A stretch of 64,000 bases of DNA from Williamsia phyllosphaerae (GCF_014635305.1 NZ_BMCS01000002.1:434001-498000); one strand, 5' to 3'. Counted from the stretch's first letter, positions 34,344-42,710 are shown. The notes: generated by a model from the sequence alone, not told the origin. Numbers and translations are program-made.

Positions 34344-34409
34344 ATCCGCGGCACTTATCTGCAGACGCGGCACCTGCAGGTGCCGCACCTGCGAGGAGCT
34401 GCCGCGGAT
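34344..34409. repeat. Nested palindrome A1, left flank of nuclease cassette A
   Basis: Outer arms ATCCGCGGCA (34344-34353) and TGCCGCGGAT (34400-34409) are perfect reverse complements. They enclose a perfect 20-bp palindrome, GCGGCACCTGCAGGTGCCGC (34367-34386), with 13-base spacers on each side. The word GCGGCA thus occurs four times, two forward and two reverse. It sits between divergent genes, so it is not simply a terminator. A 25-bp stretch (34362-34386) matches the reverse complement of 35493-35517 with one mismatch. Confidence 0.85.
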
Positions 34410-34515
34410 AGGCCTCGAGAGGGGCAATTCCACCGTTCGGCGGCCGTCCACAGAACACCCACCGATCCCCGTGCGGACGCCCGATCGAGTCGGTTGCCGA
34501 TGACCACCATGGGCC

Positions 34516-35460
34516 ATGGACGAACTCATGAGCAGTACAGGCGGGTTCCTGACCCGTCGGAATGTGGTCGAGTCGGGGCTGGGGACCGACTCAGAACTGG
34601 CGGCCGCGGTGTGCAGCGGCGACCTCACGCGTGCGTGGCGCGGCGTCTATCACGCGGCCTCCGACGACCCCGATGGTGATGACGACGACCCCATCGCCGC
34701 CGCGTACCGGCGACGCGTGATCGGTGCGGCGATGTCGGGTGGGTCCGAGCGTGTCGTCAGCCACCAGTCCGCGGCGGCGCTGCACGGACTGCCCCTGCTG
34801 GGTCGGGAGGAGTCTGTCCACTTCACGGTGGACCGAAAAGCGGGCGGCCAACGTCGCACGGCCGTCATCCACGCCACGCCGCTCACGGGTCAGGACGTCG
34901 TCGAGATCCGAGGGCTGCCGGTCACTTCTCTTGCGAGGACCGCCGTCGACGTCGCACGGAGCGGCACGTTCACCCAGGCGGTGTGCGCGATGGACGGAGC
35001 GTTGGCGCTCGGTGTCACCGTCTCCGAGCTGACCGAGACGGTGCGACGAGGGTCGGGACGCTCGGGCATCGACACCGCGCGACGTGCCCTGCTCATCGCC
35101 GACGGCGACTCGGAGAGCGTCGGGGAGTCGTTCAGCCGGGTTCTCATGCACGGGTTCGCCGATGTCCCGTCCCCGCGTCTCCAGCACGAGTTCCGGACCG
35201 AGTCCGGGTTGTTCGTGGCGCGGTCCGACTTCGACTGGGAGGGCTGGCTGGTGGGTGAGTTCGACGGGCGGGGCAAGTACGAGCGCGATCTGCGTCCGGG
35301 CGAGAGCATCGCCGACGCGGTGTGGCGCGAGAAGAGGCGCGAGGACCGACTGCGCGACCTCGGGGTGATCGTGGTGCGGTGGACGTGGTTCGAGCTCACA
35401 CATCCGCGGGCGCTGCACGCGTTGCTCTCGCACGGTCTACGTCGCGCCGGTCTTCTCTAG
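34516..35460 (+). CDS. AbiEi-like/DUF559 nuclease-like protein, cassette A
   Basis: This 314-residue protein has an N-terminal winged-helix-like region (FLTRRNVVESGL, then LTRAWRGVYHA) like that of AbiEi-family antitoxins, a middle domain (SHQSAAALHGLP; VTSLARTAVDVAR), and a C-terminal DUF559/Vsr-like nuclease region: SESVGESFSRVLMHG, DFDWEGWLVGEFDGRGKYER, then KRREDRLRDLGVIVVRWTW. The acidic residues in DFDW and EFDG with Lys in GKY resemble a PD-(D/E)XK site. It is paralogous to the gene at 47961. Both flanks carry long nested palindromes in inverted orientation. A role as a cassette-encoded nuclease acting on these palindromes is my inference; AbiEi-type regulation is an alternative. Confidence 0.8.
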   Translation: MDELMSSTGGFLTRRNVVESGLGTDSELAAAVCSGDLTRAWRGVYHAASDDPDGDDDDPIAAAYRRRVIGAAMSGGSERVVSHQSAAALHGLPLLGREESVHFTVDRKAGGQRRTAVIHATPLTGQDVVEIRGLPVTSLARTAVDVARSGTFTQAVCAMDGALALGVTVSELTETVRRGSGRSGIDTARRALLIADGDSESVGESFSRVLMHGFADVPSPRLQHEFRTESGLFVARSDFDWEGWLVGEFDGRGKYERDLRPGESIADAVWREKRREDRLRDLGVIVVRWTWFELTHPRALHALLSHGLRRAGLL

Positions 35461-35472
35461 AGAACGCGAAAA

Positions 35473-35532
35473 CGCGGCAGGTCTCCCGATTCGCGGCACC
35501 TGTAGGTGCCGCGTCTGGGGATACCTGCCGCG
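35473..35532. repeat. Nested palindrome A2, right flank of nuclease cassette A
   Basis: Outer arms CGCGGCAGGT (35473-35482) and ACCTGCCGCG (35523-35532) enclose inner arms CGCGGCACCT (35492-35501) and AGGTGCCGCG (35504-35513), with 9-base spacers on each side. It is an inverted, diverged copy of A1. It begins 13 bases after the stop of the nuclease-like gene and could also terminate this gene and the convergent rpmF. Confidence 0.85.
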
Positions 35533-35552
35533 GATTCGGCGAAAGTGGGTGC

Positions 35553-35726
35553 CTAGCGGCGGTCGAGATCGACCAGGCCGAGCTTGACGGCCTTGACGAG
35601 ACGACGAGGGATGCGCTGGCTGACGCCACCGACCTTCACCTCTTGCAAGGCCGGGTTGTCGGCCTTCCACTGCGAACGACGACTGCGGGTGTTGGACCGC
35701 GACATCCTGCGCTTCGGTACAGCCAT
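35553..35726 (-). CDS. rpmF: Ribosomal protein bL32
   Basis: The 57-residue protein reads [20 protein letters not shown] at the N-terminus and ends LGLVDLDRR, the standard bL32 pattern. It has no Cys and so belongs to the zinc-free form, as in mycobacteria. It is the last gene in line after mrf and rpmE2 on the minus strand, with only 23 bases after rpmE2, so it probably belongs to the same zinc-responsive unit. In M. tuberculosis rpmF lies next to the mprA region, as here. Confidence 0.95.
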   Translation of the reverse strand: MAVPKRRMSRSNTRSRRSQWKADNPALQEVKVGGVSQRIPRRLVKAVKLGLVDLDRR

Positions 35727-35749
35727 GATTGAGCCCTTCTATCCATTGC

Positions 35750-36013
35750 TTAAGCCTGTGATGGACGTGCTCGGCGCCCATACCGGCGCTCGAACTTCTC
35801 CACTCGTCCTGCCGTGTCCATCACGCGGGTCGCACCTGTCCAGAACGGGTGCGAGTCGGACGTGACATCGACAACCACAAGAGGGTACCGGTTCCCGTCC
35901 TCCCACTCCAAAAGCACGTCGGAGGTGACGGTCGAGCGGGTGAGGAAGGTCTTACCCGTGGACGAGTCCTGGAACAGGACGTGATGGTAGTCGGGGTGCA
36001 TGCCTGGCTTCAT
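35750..36013 (-). CDS. rpmE2: Ribosomal protein bL31, type B (zinc-free)
   Basis: This 87-residue protein starts [20 protein letters not shown] and contains [20 protein letters not shown], typical of bL31 type B, which lacks the Cys cluster of the zinc-binding form. It is 25 bases downstream of the mrf-like gene. Zinc-free bL31 replaces the zinc form in ribosomes when zinc is scarce, which releases zinc for other use. The genomic context with mrf, other Cys-free ribosomal genes and Zur-like boxes agrees. Confidence 0.93.
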   Translation of the reverse strand: MKPGMHPDYHHVLFQDSSTGKTFLTRSTVTSDVLLEWEDGNRYPLVVVDVTSDSHPFWTGATRVMDTAGRVEKFERRYGRRARPSQA

Positions 36014-36038
36014 GGTCGTGGGCCTCTCCGGTTGATGG

Positions 36039-37334
36039 TCATTGCAGGTCAGGGTGGATCGACGACGCGCCGGCGTCGGCCTCGTCGGCACCGACATCGC
36101 CGTCGACGCACGGATCGCGGTGGAAGCTGCCGAACGGGTCGTCGAACATCGCCCACCCGGCCGGTCCGGCCGCCATCTCGACGTCGGTGAGGCACGCCCC
36201 GCGCAGCTTGTCCTGGATGAACGACGCATCGGCACGCAGGCTGAGCACGACGATGCTGGTGTCGCGATCACCGAATTCGGGATGCCAGCGCAGCGCCGCC
36301 ATCGACACCCGTTCGGGCTCGCACGCGTCGACCTCGTCGTCCGACATCGCCGCCAGCCACGGTCCGCCGGTGGCGACGCGCAGTCCGCCGCCCGCGCTCT
36401 CGATCCACAGGGCCTCGTCGGGCTGGGTCGCGAGCCACAGCCGTCCGCGCGAGCAGACGACACCCTCCAGCAGGCAGTCGATGGCCTCGTGGAGCCGGCC
36501 GGGGTGCATCGGTCGGTCGGAGTGGAACTCGACCAGGCGCACACCGCAGTCGGCGTCGAGCGGCGGCTGGCCCGGGAGCAGCGGATCGTGGGCGCCGGTC
36601 ATGGCGCCCCGCCGCGCGGTGTCGGGGACGGCGGCGAGCAGGGTGCCCACGACCGTCTGGGTGATCGGCCGCTCGGGCAACGCGAGCAGCACCGGCGCCC
36701 TCGGGGCGAGACGGGCGAGGACCGCCATGAGCAACGCCTCCTGCCAGCCGTCCTCGGCGACACCGTGGACGACGAGGGCATCGGCGTGCCCGACGTGCCC
36801 GACCGCGAGTTGCGCCACGGTCCGCTCGTCCGTCTCGTCCCGCACGAGACCCATCTCCGACAACGTCATGTCCCCGGTCGCGTCGGTGAGCCAGGTCCCG
36901 GCGTCGACGCAGCCCACCACGGCCTCGATCCGCACGTCCCGTGCGGCGGGGCCGTCGATCGCACCCGGCACGTCGGCGACGACGACCTCGTCGATAGCCC
37001 AGCACAGCGGTTCGGGCTCGATGAGCGGATCGAGCTGCAGGACGATCCGCTCGACCCCCTCGCGGCGATGCAACGCACGCAGGAGAGGCAGCAGATCCTC
37101 CCGCAGTGCACACGAGACACAGCCGTGGTCGAGATCGATGCGCGTGATCCGTGCCCCGACCACGCCGTCGGCGTCGATGCTGCGGACGGTGCGCGTGATG
37201 ATGCCCAGAGACAGTTCGACCAGGTCGTGGTGCACGACGACCGTGCCCGGCGTCTGCGCCGAGCGGGCCACCCGGTCGACGGCGACGGCATCGAAGCCGG
37301 TGACGACGACCACGGGGGTGCGACGCGAACTCAC
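36039..37334 (-). CDS. mrf: Mrf-like CobW-family protein (Rv0106 homologue) with degenerate P-loop
   Basis: The 431-residue protein follows mycobacterial Rv0106/Mrf: [20 protein letters not shown] carries the C-x-x-C metal motif of COG0523 proteins, and later come ALCW-like [50 protein letters not shown] and [11 protein letters not shown]. The N-terminus, [20 protein letters not shown], lacks the GxGKT of a working Walker A motif. In mycobacteria Mrf recruits the hibernation factor Mpy to ribosomes under zinc starvation. GTG is the start; the divergent promoter region contains two Zur-like boxes. Confidence 0.85.
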   Translation of the reverse strand: MSSRRTPVVVVTGFDAVAVDRVARSAQTPGTVVVHHDLVELSLGIITRTVRSIDADGVVGARITRIDLDHGCVSCALREDLLPLLRALHRREGVERIVLQLDPLIEPEPLCWAIDEVVVADVPGAIDGPAARDVRIEAVVGCVDAGTWLTDATGDMTLSEMGLVRDETDERTVAQLAVGHVGHADALVVHGVAEDGWQEALLMAVLARLAPRAPVLLALPERPITQTVVGTLLAAVPDTARRGAMTGAHDPLLPGQPPLDADCGVRLVEFHSDRPMHPGRLHEAIDCLLEGVVCSRGRLWLATQPDEALWIESAGGGLRVATGGPWLAAMSDDEVDACEPERVSMAALRWHPEFGDRDTSIVVLSLRADASFIQDKLRGACLTDVEMAAGPAGWAMFDDPFGSFHRDPCVDGDVGADEADAGASSIHPDLQ

Positions 37335-37351
37335 AGAGACGTCCTCTCAGT

Positions 37352-37366
37352 TGAAAACGATTGTCG
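37352..37366 (-). promoter_or_regulatory. Zur-like box, mrf side
   Basis: TGAAAACGATTGTCG resembles the actinobacterial Zur operator (TGAAAA-n-nATTTTCA type). It is 18 bases from the mrf GTG. It is 14/15 identical to the reverse complement of the second box 25 bases away. Zinc-bound Zur should repress both divergent units. Confidence 0.75.
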
Positions 37367-37391
37367 TTTGCGTGTTAGCGTAACCCACTAT

Positions 37392-37406
37392 CGACAATCG
37401 TTTCCA
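37392..37406 (+). promoter_or_regulatory. Zur-like box, rpmB side
   Basis: CGACAATCGTTTCCA is the inverted partner of the mrf-side box and lies 16 bases before the rpmB ATG, overlapping the region just upstream of a strong AGGAGGAGGG ribosome site. Confidence 0.75.
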
Positions 37407-37422
37407 ACTAGGAGGAGGGCAC

Positions 37423-37659
37423 ATGTCGGCCCACTGCCAGGTGACCGGGCGCAAACCCGGCTTCGGCAAACAGGTGTCGCACTCGCACGTGCGCACCAAT
37501 CGACGCTGGAACCCCAACATCCAGCGGCGTCGCTACTGGGTGCCCAGCGAGGGACGCACGGTCACGCTGACCCTGTCGACCAAGGGCATCAAGACCATCG
37601 ACCGCGACGGCATCGACGCCGTGGTCGCCCGCATCAAGGCGCGAGGGGAGAAAGTCTGA
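37423..37659 (+). CDS. rpmB: Ribosomal protein bL28, alternative form
   Basis: This 78-residue protein begins [20 protein letters not shown] and contains [19 protein letters not shown], characteristic of bL28. It has one Cys rather than the four that bind zinc, so it is the zinc-independent paralogue. It is first in a four-gene set of such paralogues and is preceded by AGGAGGAGGG and a Zur-like box. Its stop overlaps the rpmG start (TGATG). Confidence 0.95.
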   Translation: MSAHCQVTGRKPGFGKQVSHSHVRTNRRWNPNIQRRRYWVPSEGRTVTLTLSTKGIKTIDRDGIDAVVARIKARGEKV

Positions 37660-37829
37660 TGGCGTCGAAGAGCACCGATGTCCGACCGATCGTCAAGCTC
37701 AAGTCCACGGCGGGAACGGGGTACACGTACGTCACCCGCAAGAACCGTCGCAACGACCCCGACCGTCTGGTGATGAAGAAATACGACCCGAAGATCCGCA
37801 AGCACGTCGATTTCCGCGAGGAGCGCTGA
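37659..37829 (+). CDS. rpmG: Ribosomal protein bL33, zinc-free form
   Basis: The 56-residue protein contains [20 protein letters not shown] and [16 protein letters not shown], the bL33 pattern, and has no Cys, so it cannot bind the usual zinc. The ATG overlaps the rpmB stop. It is the second gene in the zinc-responsive ribosomal-protein set. Confidence 0.95.
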   Translation: MASKSTDVRPIVKLKSTAGTGYTYVTRKNRRNDPDRLVMKKYDPKIRKHVDFREER

Positions 37830-37832
37830 ACC

Positions 37833-38138
37833 GTGGCGAAGAAGTCCAAGATCAATCGCAACGAGCACCGGCGGGTAGTCGTCGAGCGGTACGCGCAGCG
37901 GCGCGCGGAACTGAAGGAGATCGTTCGCAGGCCCTCGTCGGGCGACGACGAACGCGCCGCGGCCCAGCTCGCACTACAACGACTCCCCCGCGACGCGAGC
38001 CCCACGAGGCTGCGCAACCGCGATGCGGTCGACGGCCGGCCACGCGGTTACGTGGGCAAGGCAGGCATCTCCCGCATCCGCTTCCGCGAGATGGCACACA
38101 ACGGCGAACTACCCGGGATCACCAAATCCAGCTGGTGA
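37833..38138 (+). CDS. rpsN: Ribosomal protein uS14, zinc-free form
   Basis: The 101-residue protein starts (GTG) [20 protein letters not shown] and ends [20 protein letters not shown] plus KSSW, as in long, Cys-free uS14 paralogues. The zinc-binding form is shorter with two CxxC pairs. Only three bases separate it from the rpmG stop, so it is in the same operon. Confidence 0.95.
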   Translation: MAKKSKINRNEHRRVVVERYAQRRAELKEIVRRPSSGDDERAAAQLALQRLPRDASPTRLRNRDAVDGRPRGYVGKAGISRIRFREMAHNGELPGITKSSW

Positions 38139-38246
38139 AACGAGCTGGTTTTGGGTTCGAGCCCACCCATGCCGCACAATGTTGGTTTGCGCCCCGTGTG
38201 AACGGCGGCTCAACGCAACGTTGCACACGATTACCACGAAGGACTG

Positions 38247-38507
38247 ATGATGGCCTCCAAGCCCACCCGGCGCCGCTCCGAGAAGCCGACCAAGGTCGCC
38301 GCCAAGCGCAACATCCTGCGCGAGCGCAAGATCTCGCACATCGACTACAAGGACGTCGCCCTGCTGCGTACGTTCCTGTCGGACCGCGGCAAGATCCGCA
38401 GCCGTCGCGTCACCGGCCTGAACCCGCAGCAGCAGCGTCAGGTCGCCACCGCCATCCGCAACGCGCGTGAGATGGCACTGCTGCCCTTCACCACCTCCGG
38501 ACGGTAA
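38247..38507 (+). CDS. rpsR: Ribosomal protein bS18, alternative form
   Basis: The 86-residue protein has [20 protein letters not shown] and [19 protein letters not shown], the conserved bS18 core, and no Cys. Two tandem ATGs (38247 and 38250) follow a GAAGGA site. It is 108 bases from rpsN; that gap includes the palindrome GCAACGTTGC and might hold an internal promoter. It ends the zinc-responsive set. Confidence 0.93.
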   Translation: MMASKPTRRRSEKPTKVAAKRNILRERKISHIDYKDVALLRTFLSDRGKIRSRRVTGLNPQQQRQVATAIRNAREMALLPFTTSGR

Positions 38508-38602
38508 TTCGCGTCTCCGCGCACACCGAGCTGACCGAACTCGTCGGTCTGCTCGACCTGGCCGACGCCGGACACGATCGCTTCACCGCACGCCACTCGA
38601 AG

Positions 38603-39376
38603 TTGGCGGTCGCGAGCAAGCACGTGTTCGGCGGCCTCGTGCTCGCCCAGGCGGTCGTGGCCGCCGGGCGGTCGGTCGCCTCCGATCGTTCGATCAACTC
38701 CCTGCACGCGTACTTCCTGCGTGCGGGTGATCCGTCGATCGCTCAGACCATCGTCGTCGAGCGGATCCGGGACGGTCGATCGTTCAGCCACCGCAAGGTC
38801 GAGGTGCGTCAAGGTGATCGGTGCATCGCCGAGATGCTGTGTTCCTTCGCCGTGCCCGGTCCCGGTGTCTCCCACCAGGCCGCGATGCCGGCGGTGCCGC
38901 CCGCCGACGACCTGCTCGACGACGCCGTCACCCTCGGGGACCTCGACGATCCACGGTTGTCCGTCACGCGTATGGGGCCCTTCGAGTTCCGCGCCGCCGA
39001 GACGCACTCCCGCATCGCCCGCGAACGCGGCGAGAAGACCGATCGTTCACGGATGTGGTTGCGCGCCAAGGGATCGGCGCCCGACGACGCACTCGTACAG
39101 ACAGCTCTGCTGGTCTACGCCAGCGACATGACGGTCCTCGATCCGACCACCCGTCCGCACGCACTGGCGCTGTCGGCCGGCGACCTATGGCCCACCAGCC
39201 TCGACCACGCCGTCTGGTTCCACCAGCCGGTGGCCGTCGACTCGTGGTTCCTGCTCGACCTCGACTCCCCGTGGGCGGGTGACGGCCGCGGCCTGGCCCG
39301 TGGGCGGGTGTTCACCGCCGACGGCGTGCTCGCGGCCGAGATCGCACAGGAAGGCCTGCTGCGCGCGGGTTCGTGA
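38603..39376 (+). CDS. Acyl-CoA thioesterase II (TesB-like); true start probably upstream
   Basis: From the TTG at 38603 the product is 257 residues with double hot-dog thioesterase features: KHVFGGLVLAQAVVAAGRSV, SLHAYFLRAGDPS, RDGRSFSHRKVEVRQG, and near the C-terminus SLDHAVWFHQPVAVDSWFLL and GRGLARGRVFTADGVLAAEI. TesB hydrolyses acyl-CoAs to free acids. The family's N-terminal segment (LTELVGLLDLADAGHDRF) is present in the same frame upstream of the TTG, back to 38507, yet there is no ATG, GTG or TTG before it. An ATT at 38507 overlaps the rpsR stop (TAATT) and is a candidate rare start. Confidence 0.85.
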   Translation: MAVASKHVFGGLVLAQAVVAAGRSVASDRSINSLHAYFLRAGDPSIAQTIVVERIRDGRSFSHRKVEVRQGDRCIAEMLCSFAVPGPGVSHQAAMPAVPPADDLLDDAVTLGDLDDPRLSVTRMGPFEFRAAETHSRIARERGEKTDRSRMWLRAKGSAPDDALVQTALLVYASDMTVLDPTTRPHALALSAGDLWPTSLDHAVWFHQPVAVDSWFLLDLDSPWAGDGRGLARGRVFTADGVLAAEIAQEGLLRAGS

Positions 39377-39385
39377 GACCTGCGC

Positions 39386-40390
39386 CTACGAGGCCGCACC
39401 CGCCATCGCCAGCCGCGCCACCTCGTCGAACGCGGCGACGTCGTCGCCGAGCAGGAACCGGTCGACCTTCGCGCGACGCCAGTACAGATGCGCGTCGTGC
39501 TCCCAGGTGAACCCGATTCCGCCGTGTACCTGGATCAGCGTCTCGGCGGCCAGCTGTGACGCCATCGCCGCGACCCCCTTGGCCGACGCCGACGCCATCG
39601 GCAACTCGTCGGGGGCGTTGTCGGCCGCCCAGGCACTCCACCACACCAACGACCGCAGCTCCTCGACCGCGACGTAGGCGTCGACGAGAGCGTGCTTGAC
39701 CGCCTGATACGACCCGATCGCCCTGCCGAACGCCTGACGCTCCTTGGCGTAGGCGACCCCGATCTCGACCGATCGGGCTGCGGCACCGAGACTCTCGGCC
39801 GCGAGGATGACGCGACCGATCTGCAGCGCGCGGTCCCAGCGGGCCTGTGCGTCCGCACCGTCACCGCTGCCGTCGACGACCTCGACGTCGCCGAGGGTGA
39901 CCCGTCCGAGCCCGCGCGTGGGGTCGATGGGATCGGGCAGATCGACTGTGCCGCCCCCGATCACGATGCGTCCGTCGCGCAGGGCCAGGAACTGCTCGGC
40001 GCCGAGCGCGTCGAGCACCGGGCCGTCACCGTCGACGACCGCGACCTTCATCTCACCGGCGGCCAGCGCCCGCAGACGGTCGGTGTCGCCGGCGAGCAAC
40101 ACCGCGGCACGCGCGTAGGTGATCAGCGACGGGCCGGCGAGAACGCGACCGGCCTGCTCGGCGACCACGGCGAGGTCGAGGACCGTCCCGCCGCCGCCGT
40201 CGACCTCCTCGGGAAGGGTGATCGTCGCGAATCCACTGCTGAGCAACTGATCTCGCCCCGGCCGGACGGCAATGTCGGTGGCGGCGGCGTCCAACGCGGC
40301 ACGCACATCCGCCAACGAGGTGGACGAGGCGAGGAAATCGCCTGCCGCCGAGGCCAGGTCGCGCTGCTGATCGTCGAGGTCGAAGTTCAT
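39386..40390 (-). CDS. Acyl-CoA dehydrogenase, small subunit of a two-subunit FadE
   Basis: The 334-residue protein has an acyl-CoA dehydrogenase fold with SAKGVAAMASQLAAETLIQV followed by HGGIGFTWEHDAHLYWRRAK, the FAD-binding and dimer motif. It lacks a clear catalytic Glu at the usual place, as is common for the non-catalytic partner in actinobacterial heterotetrameric FadE enzymes. Its ATG overlaps the stop of the larger subunit (ATGA). Such pairs usually dehydrogenate steroid side-chain or branched acyl-CoAs; the substrate here is not known. Confidence 0.88.
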   Translation of the reverse strand: MNFDLDDQQRDLASAAGDFLASSTSLADVRAALDAAATDIAVRPGRDQLLSSGFATITLPEEVDGGGGTVLDLAVVAEQAGRVLAGPSLITYARAAVLLAGDTDRLRALAAGEMKVAVVDGDGPVLDALGAEQFLALRDGRIVIGGGTVDLPDPIDPTRGLGRVTLGDVEVVDGSGDGADAQARWDRALQIGRVILAAESLGAAARSVEIGVAYAKERQAFGRAIGSYQAVKHALVDAYVAVEELRSLVWWSAWAADNAPDELPMASASAKGVAAMASQLAAETLIQVHGGIGFTWEHDAHLYWRRAKVDRFLLGDDVAAFDEVARLAMAGAAS

Positions 40391-41640
40391 ACCGTGGCCC
40401 CCTTGGCTGCGGATTCCGAGCCGCCCGTGGCGACCGCGATGGTCTCCCGGAACGGGACGTTCTTGTCGGCGCGCGGTTCGGCGGGCAGGCCCAGGACCCG
40501 TTCGCCGATGACGTTGCGCAGCACCTCGTTGGTGCCGCCGGCGATCGCCAGTCCGGGCAGGGACGCCTGCGAGTCCTGCCAGGTGCTGTCGCCACCGGAG
40601 TCGCGGGCGAACACCGCGTCGTCGTCGAGCAGGCGTACCGACAGGTCGGCGAGATCACGGGCGACGCGGGTGCCGGCCAGCTTGCCCGCCGACGCCTCCG
40701 GGCCGGGCATCTCGCCGCGGCTGATCGCCGAGAGCTGTCGGTACCCGGTGTAGCGGATGGCCAGCGACTCGGCGTAGGCCCGTCCGAACTGCTGACGGGT
40801 GACCGCCGCACGGTCGTCGGGCAGGTCCGCGATGCGTGCGGCGACGTGGTCGGCCACCGCTCCCACGCCCACGCCGATGTCGGTGCCACCGCCGCCGAGC
40901 GACATGCGCTCGGCCATCAGGGTGGTCAGCGCGACGCCCCAGCCGTTGCCGACGTCGCCGAGGCGCTCGTCGTCGCTGATCTCGACGTCGTCGAAGAAGA
41001 CCTCGTTGAAGTCCGACCCGCCGCTCATCTGTCGCAGCGAGCGGACGCTGACGCCGGGCGCCTTCATGTCGACCACGAACATCGTCAGACCGCGGTGCTT
41101 GGCGACGTCGGGGTCGGTGCGGGTGAGCAGGATGCCGTAGTCGGAAACGTGGGCGAGGGTGGTCCAGACCTTCTGGCCGCTGATCCGCCACGTGCCGTCG
41201 TCGGTGCGAACGGCCTTGGTGCGCAACGCGGCGAGGTCGCTGCCCGACCCCGGCTCGCTGAACAGCTGACACCACAGGTCGTCCGCGCGCAGCAGACGTT
41301 TGAGGTAGCGCTCCTTCTGCGACTCGGAGCCGTGGGCGATGACCGTCGGCCCGCACATGCCGATGCCGATCAGGTTGACCAGACCCGGCACCTCGGCACG
41401 GGACAGTTCCTGGTCGACGATGGCCTGCTGCATCGGCGTGCCACCCTGCCCGCCTGCCTCCTTCGACCACGTGACCCCGACCAGACCGTTGTCGTAGAGC
41501 AACGCCTGACGGTCCCGTGCCGCCGGGTCGTCGTAGCCGCGGCCGGCACCTCGACGGCCGAGCGCCTCACGGTTGTCGGCGATGATCGAACGCACCGTGG
41601 ACCGCCACGATGCCTCCTCCGGGGTGTCGTCGAAGTCCAT
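40387..41640 (-). CDS. Acyl-CoA dehydrogenase, large subunit of a two-subunit FadE
   Basis: This 417-residue flavoprotein shows QLFSEPGSGSDLAALRTKAV (FAD/substrate loop), WRISGQKVWTT, and near the C-terminus LPGLAIAGGTNEVLRNVIGE, where the Glu in GTNEV is the likely catalytic base. AAAGGA lies shortly before the ATG at 41640. It pairs with the coupled small subunit downstream. It is divergent from an AEC permease and convergent with a TesB-like thioesterase, a setting that suits acyl-CoA breakdown. Confidence 0.9.
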   Translation of the reverse strand: MDFDDTPEEASWRSTVRSIIADNREALGRRGAGRGYDDPAARDRQALLYDNGLVGVTWSKEAGGQGGTPMQQAIVDQELSRAEVPGLVNLIGIGMCGPTVIAHGSESQKERYLKRLLRADDLWCQLFSEPGSGSDLAALRTKAVRTDDGTWRISGQKVWTTLAHVSDYGILLTRTDPDVAKHRGLTMFVVDMKAPGVSVRSLRQMSGGSDFNEVFFDDVEISDDERLGDVGNGWGVALTTLMAERMSLGGGGTDIGVGVGAVADHVAARIADLPDDRAAVTRQQFGRAYAESLAIRYTGYRQLSAISRGEMPGPEASAGKLAGTRVARDLADLSVRLLDDDAVFARDSGGDSTWQDSQASLPGLAIAGGTNEVLRNVIGERVLGLPAEPRADKNVPFRETIAVATGGSESAAKGATV

Positions 41641-41767
41641 TCCAGTCCTTTCGCCGAGCGAGTGTTCGGTCTCTCCTTTGCACCCTACTGTTACCGCCGT
41701 CACGGCGTCCTCGGCGGACGCCCCGCACTGGTCAGGCCGCCCCGCGACCGACCTCTAGACTCCACGG

Positions 41768-42703
41768 GTGTCCGGAGTCGTCCAGGGATTCACCGTCATC
41801 TTCATCGTGATCGCGGTGGGGTATGCGTTGGGCCGCACCGGCGTCCTCGGACCCGACGCCCAACAGGTGCTCTCCCGGCTGGTCTTCTTCGTCCTCACCC
41901 CGGCGCTGCTGTTCAACTCGCTGGCCACCACCGACCTGTCGGTGATCTTCTCCCCGACACTCGTCATCGCCGGCGGCAGCGCGCTGGTGGTGGGGTTGAT
42001 CTACTTCGTGCTCGCGCGCACCGTCCTGCACCGGGAGATCCCGGAGGCGACGATCGGCGCGCTGTCGTCGTCGTACGTCAACAGCGCCAACCTCGGCATC
42101 CCGATCGCGATCTTCGTCCTCGACGACGCGTCGTTCGTCGCGCCGCTGCTGCTGTTCCAGATCATGATCTACTCGCCGCTCGCGCTGACCGCCCTCGACC
42201 TCACCGCGCTGCGCGGAGGCACGGGCCGGATCACCCTGCGCGACACCGTCGTCGCACCGTTGACCAACCCGATCGTGCTCGGCGGCGTGGCCGGGCTGAT
42301 CCTGTCGGTGACCGGCGTGACGCTCCCGCACGCGGTGCTCGAACCGATCTCCATGCTCGGTGATGCCTCGGTCCCGGGTGCGTTGCTCGCGTTCGGACTG
42401 TCCCTGACCGGGGTGACCGTGCTGCGCAAGGGCGAGAGTCCGCGCCGTGACGTCGCGCTGGCGTCGGTGCTGAAGATGGTGGTGCAGCCGCTGCTCGTAT
42501 TCGCGCTCGCCTACTTCGTGTTCGACGAGCGGGGGCACAGCCTGTTCGCGCAGGTCGTCATCGCTGCGCTCCCCACCGCGCAGAACGTGCTGGTCTACGC
42601 GTCGCGGTACCAGCGCGGTGTGGTGCTCGCCCGTGACACCGCGCTGGTGACCACCGTCGCGTCGATTCCGGCGATCGCGCTCATCGCGCTGCTCCTGGCC
42701 TGA
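41768..42703 (+). CDS. AEC-family permease (auxin efflux carrier type)
   Basis: The 311-residue protein has ten predicted helices in two halves. Typical features are GYALGRTGVLGPDAQQVLSR, LVFFVLTPALLFNSLA, SSYVNSANLGIPIAIFVL, APLTNPIVLGGVAGL and, near the end, ALPTAQNVLVYASRYQ. AEC proteins export or exchange small carboxylates or amino acids; the substrate is not evident. The start is GTG at 41768. It is monocistronic and divergent from the acyl-CoA dehydrogenase. Confidence 0.85.
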   Translation: MSGVVQGFTVIFIVIAVGYALGRTGVLGPDAQQVLSRLVFFVLTPALLFNSLATTDLSVIFSPTLVIAGGSALVVGLIYFVLARTVLHREIPEATIGALSSSYVNSANLGIPIAIFVLDDASFVAPLLLFQIMIYSPLALTALDLTALRGGTGRITLRDTVVAPLTNPIVLGGVAGLILSVTGVTLPHAVLEPISMLGDASVPGALLAFGLSLTGVTVLRKGESPRRDVALASVLKMVVQPLLVFALAYFVFDERGHSLFAQVVIAALPTAQNVLVYASRYQRGVVLARDTALVTTVASIPAIALIALLLA

Positions 42704-42710
42704 CGCGACT

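Noticed and set aside
35473..35532. Palindrome A2 as an ordinary bidirectional terminator only
   Set aside because: Its position between convergent genes permits this, but an inverted copy (A1) lies upstream of the gene between divergent genes, which termination alone does not explain.
38150..38175. tRNA-like T-arm (GGGTTCGAGCCC) suggesting a tRNA 3' end or phage attachment site
   Set aside because: The stem pairs only three or four bases, and no acceptor, anticodon or D arm can be found on either side.
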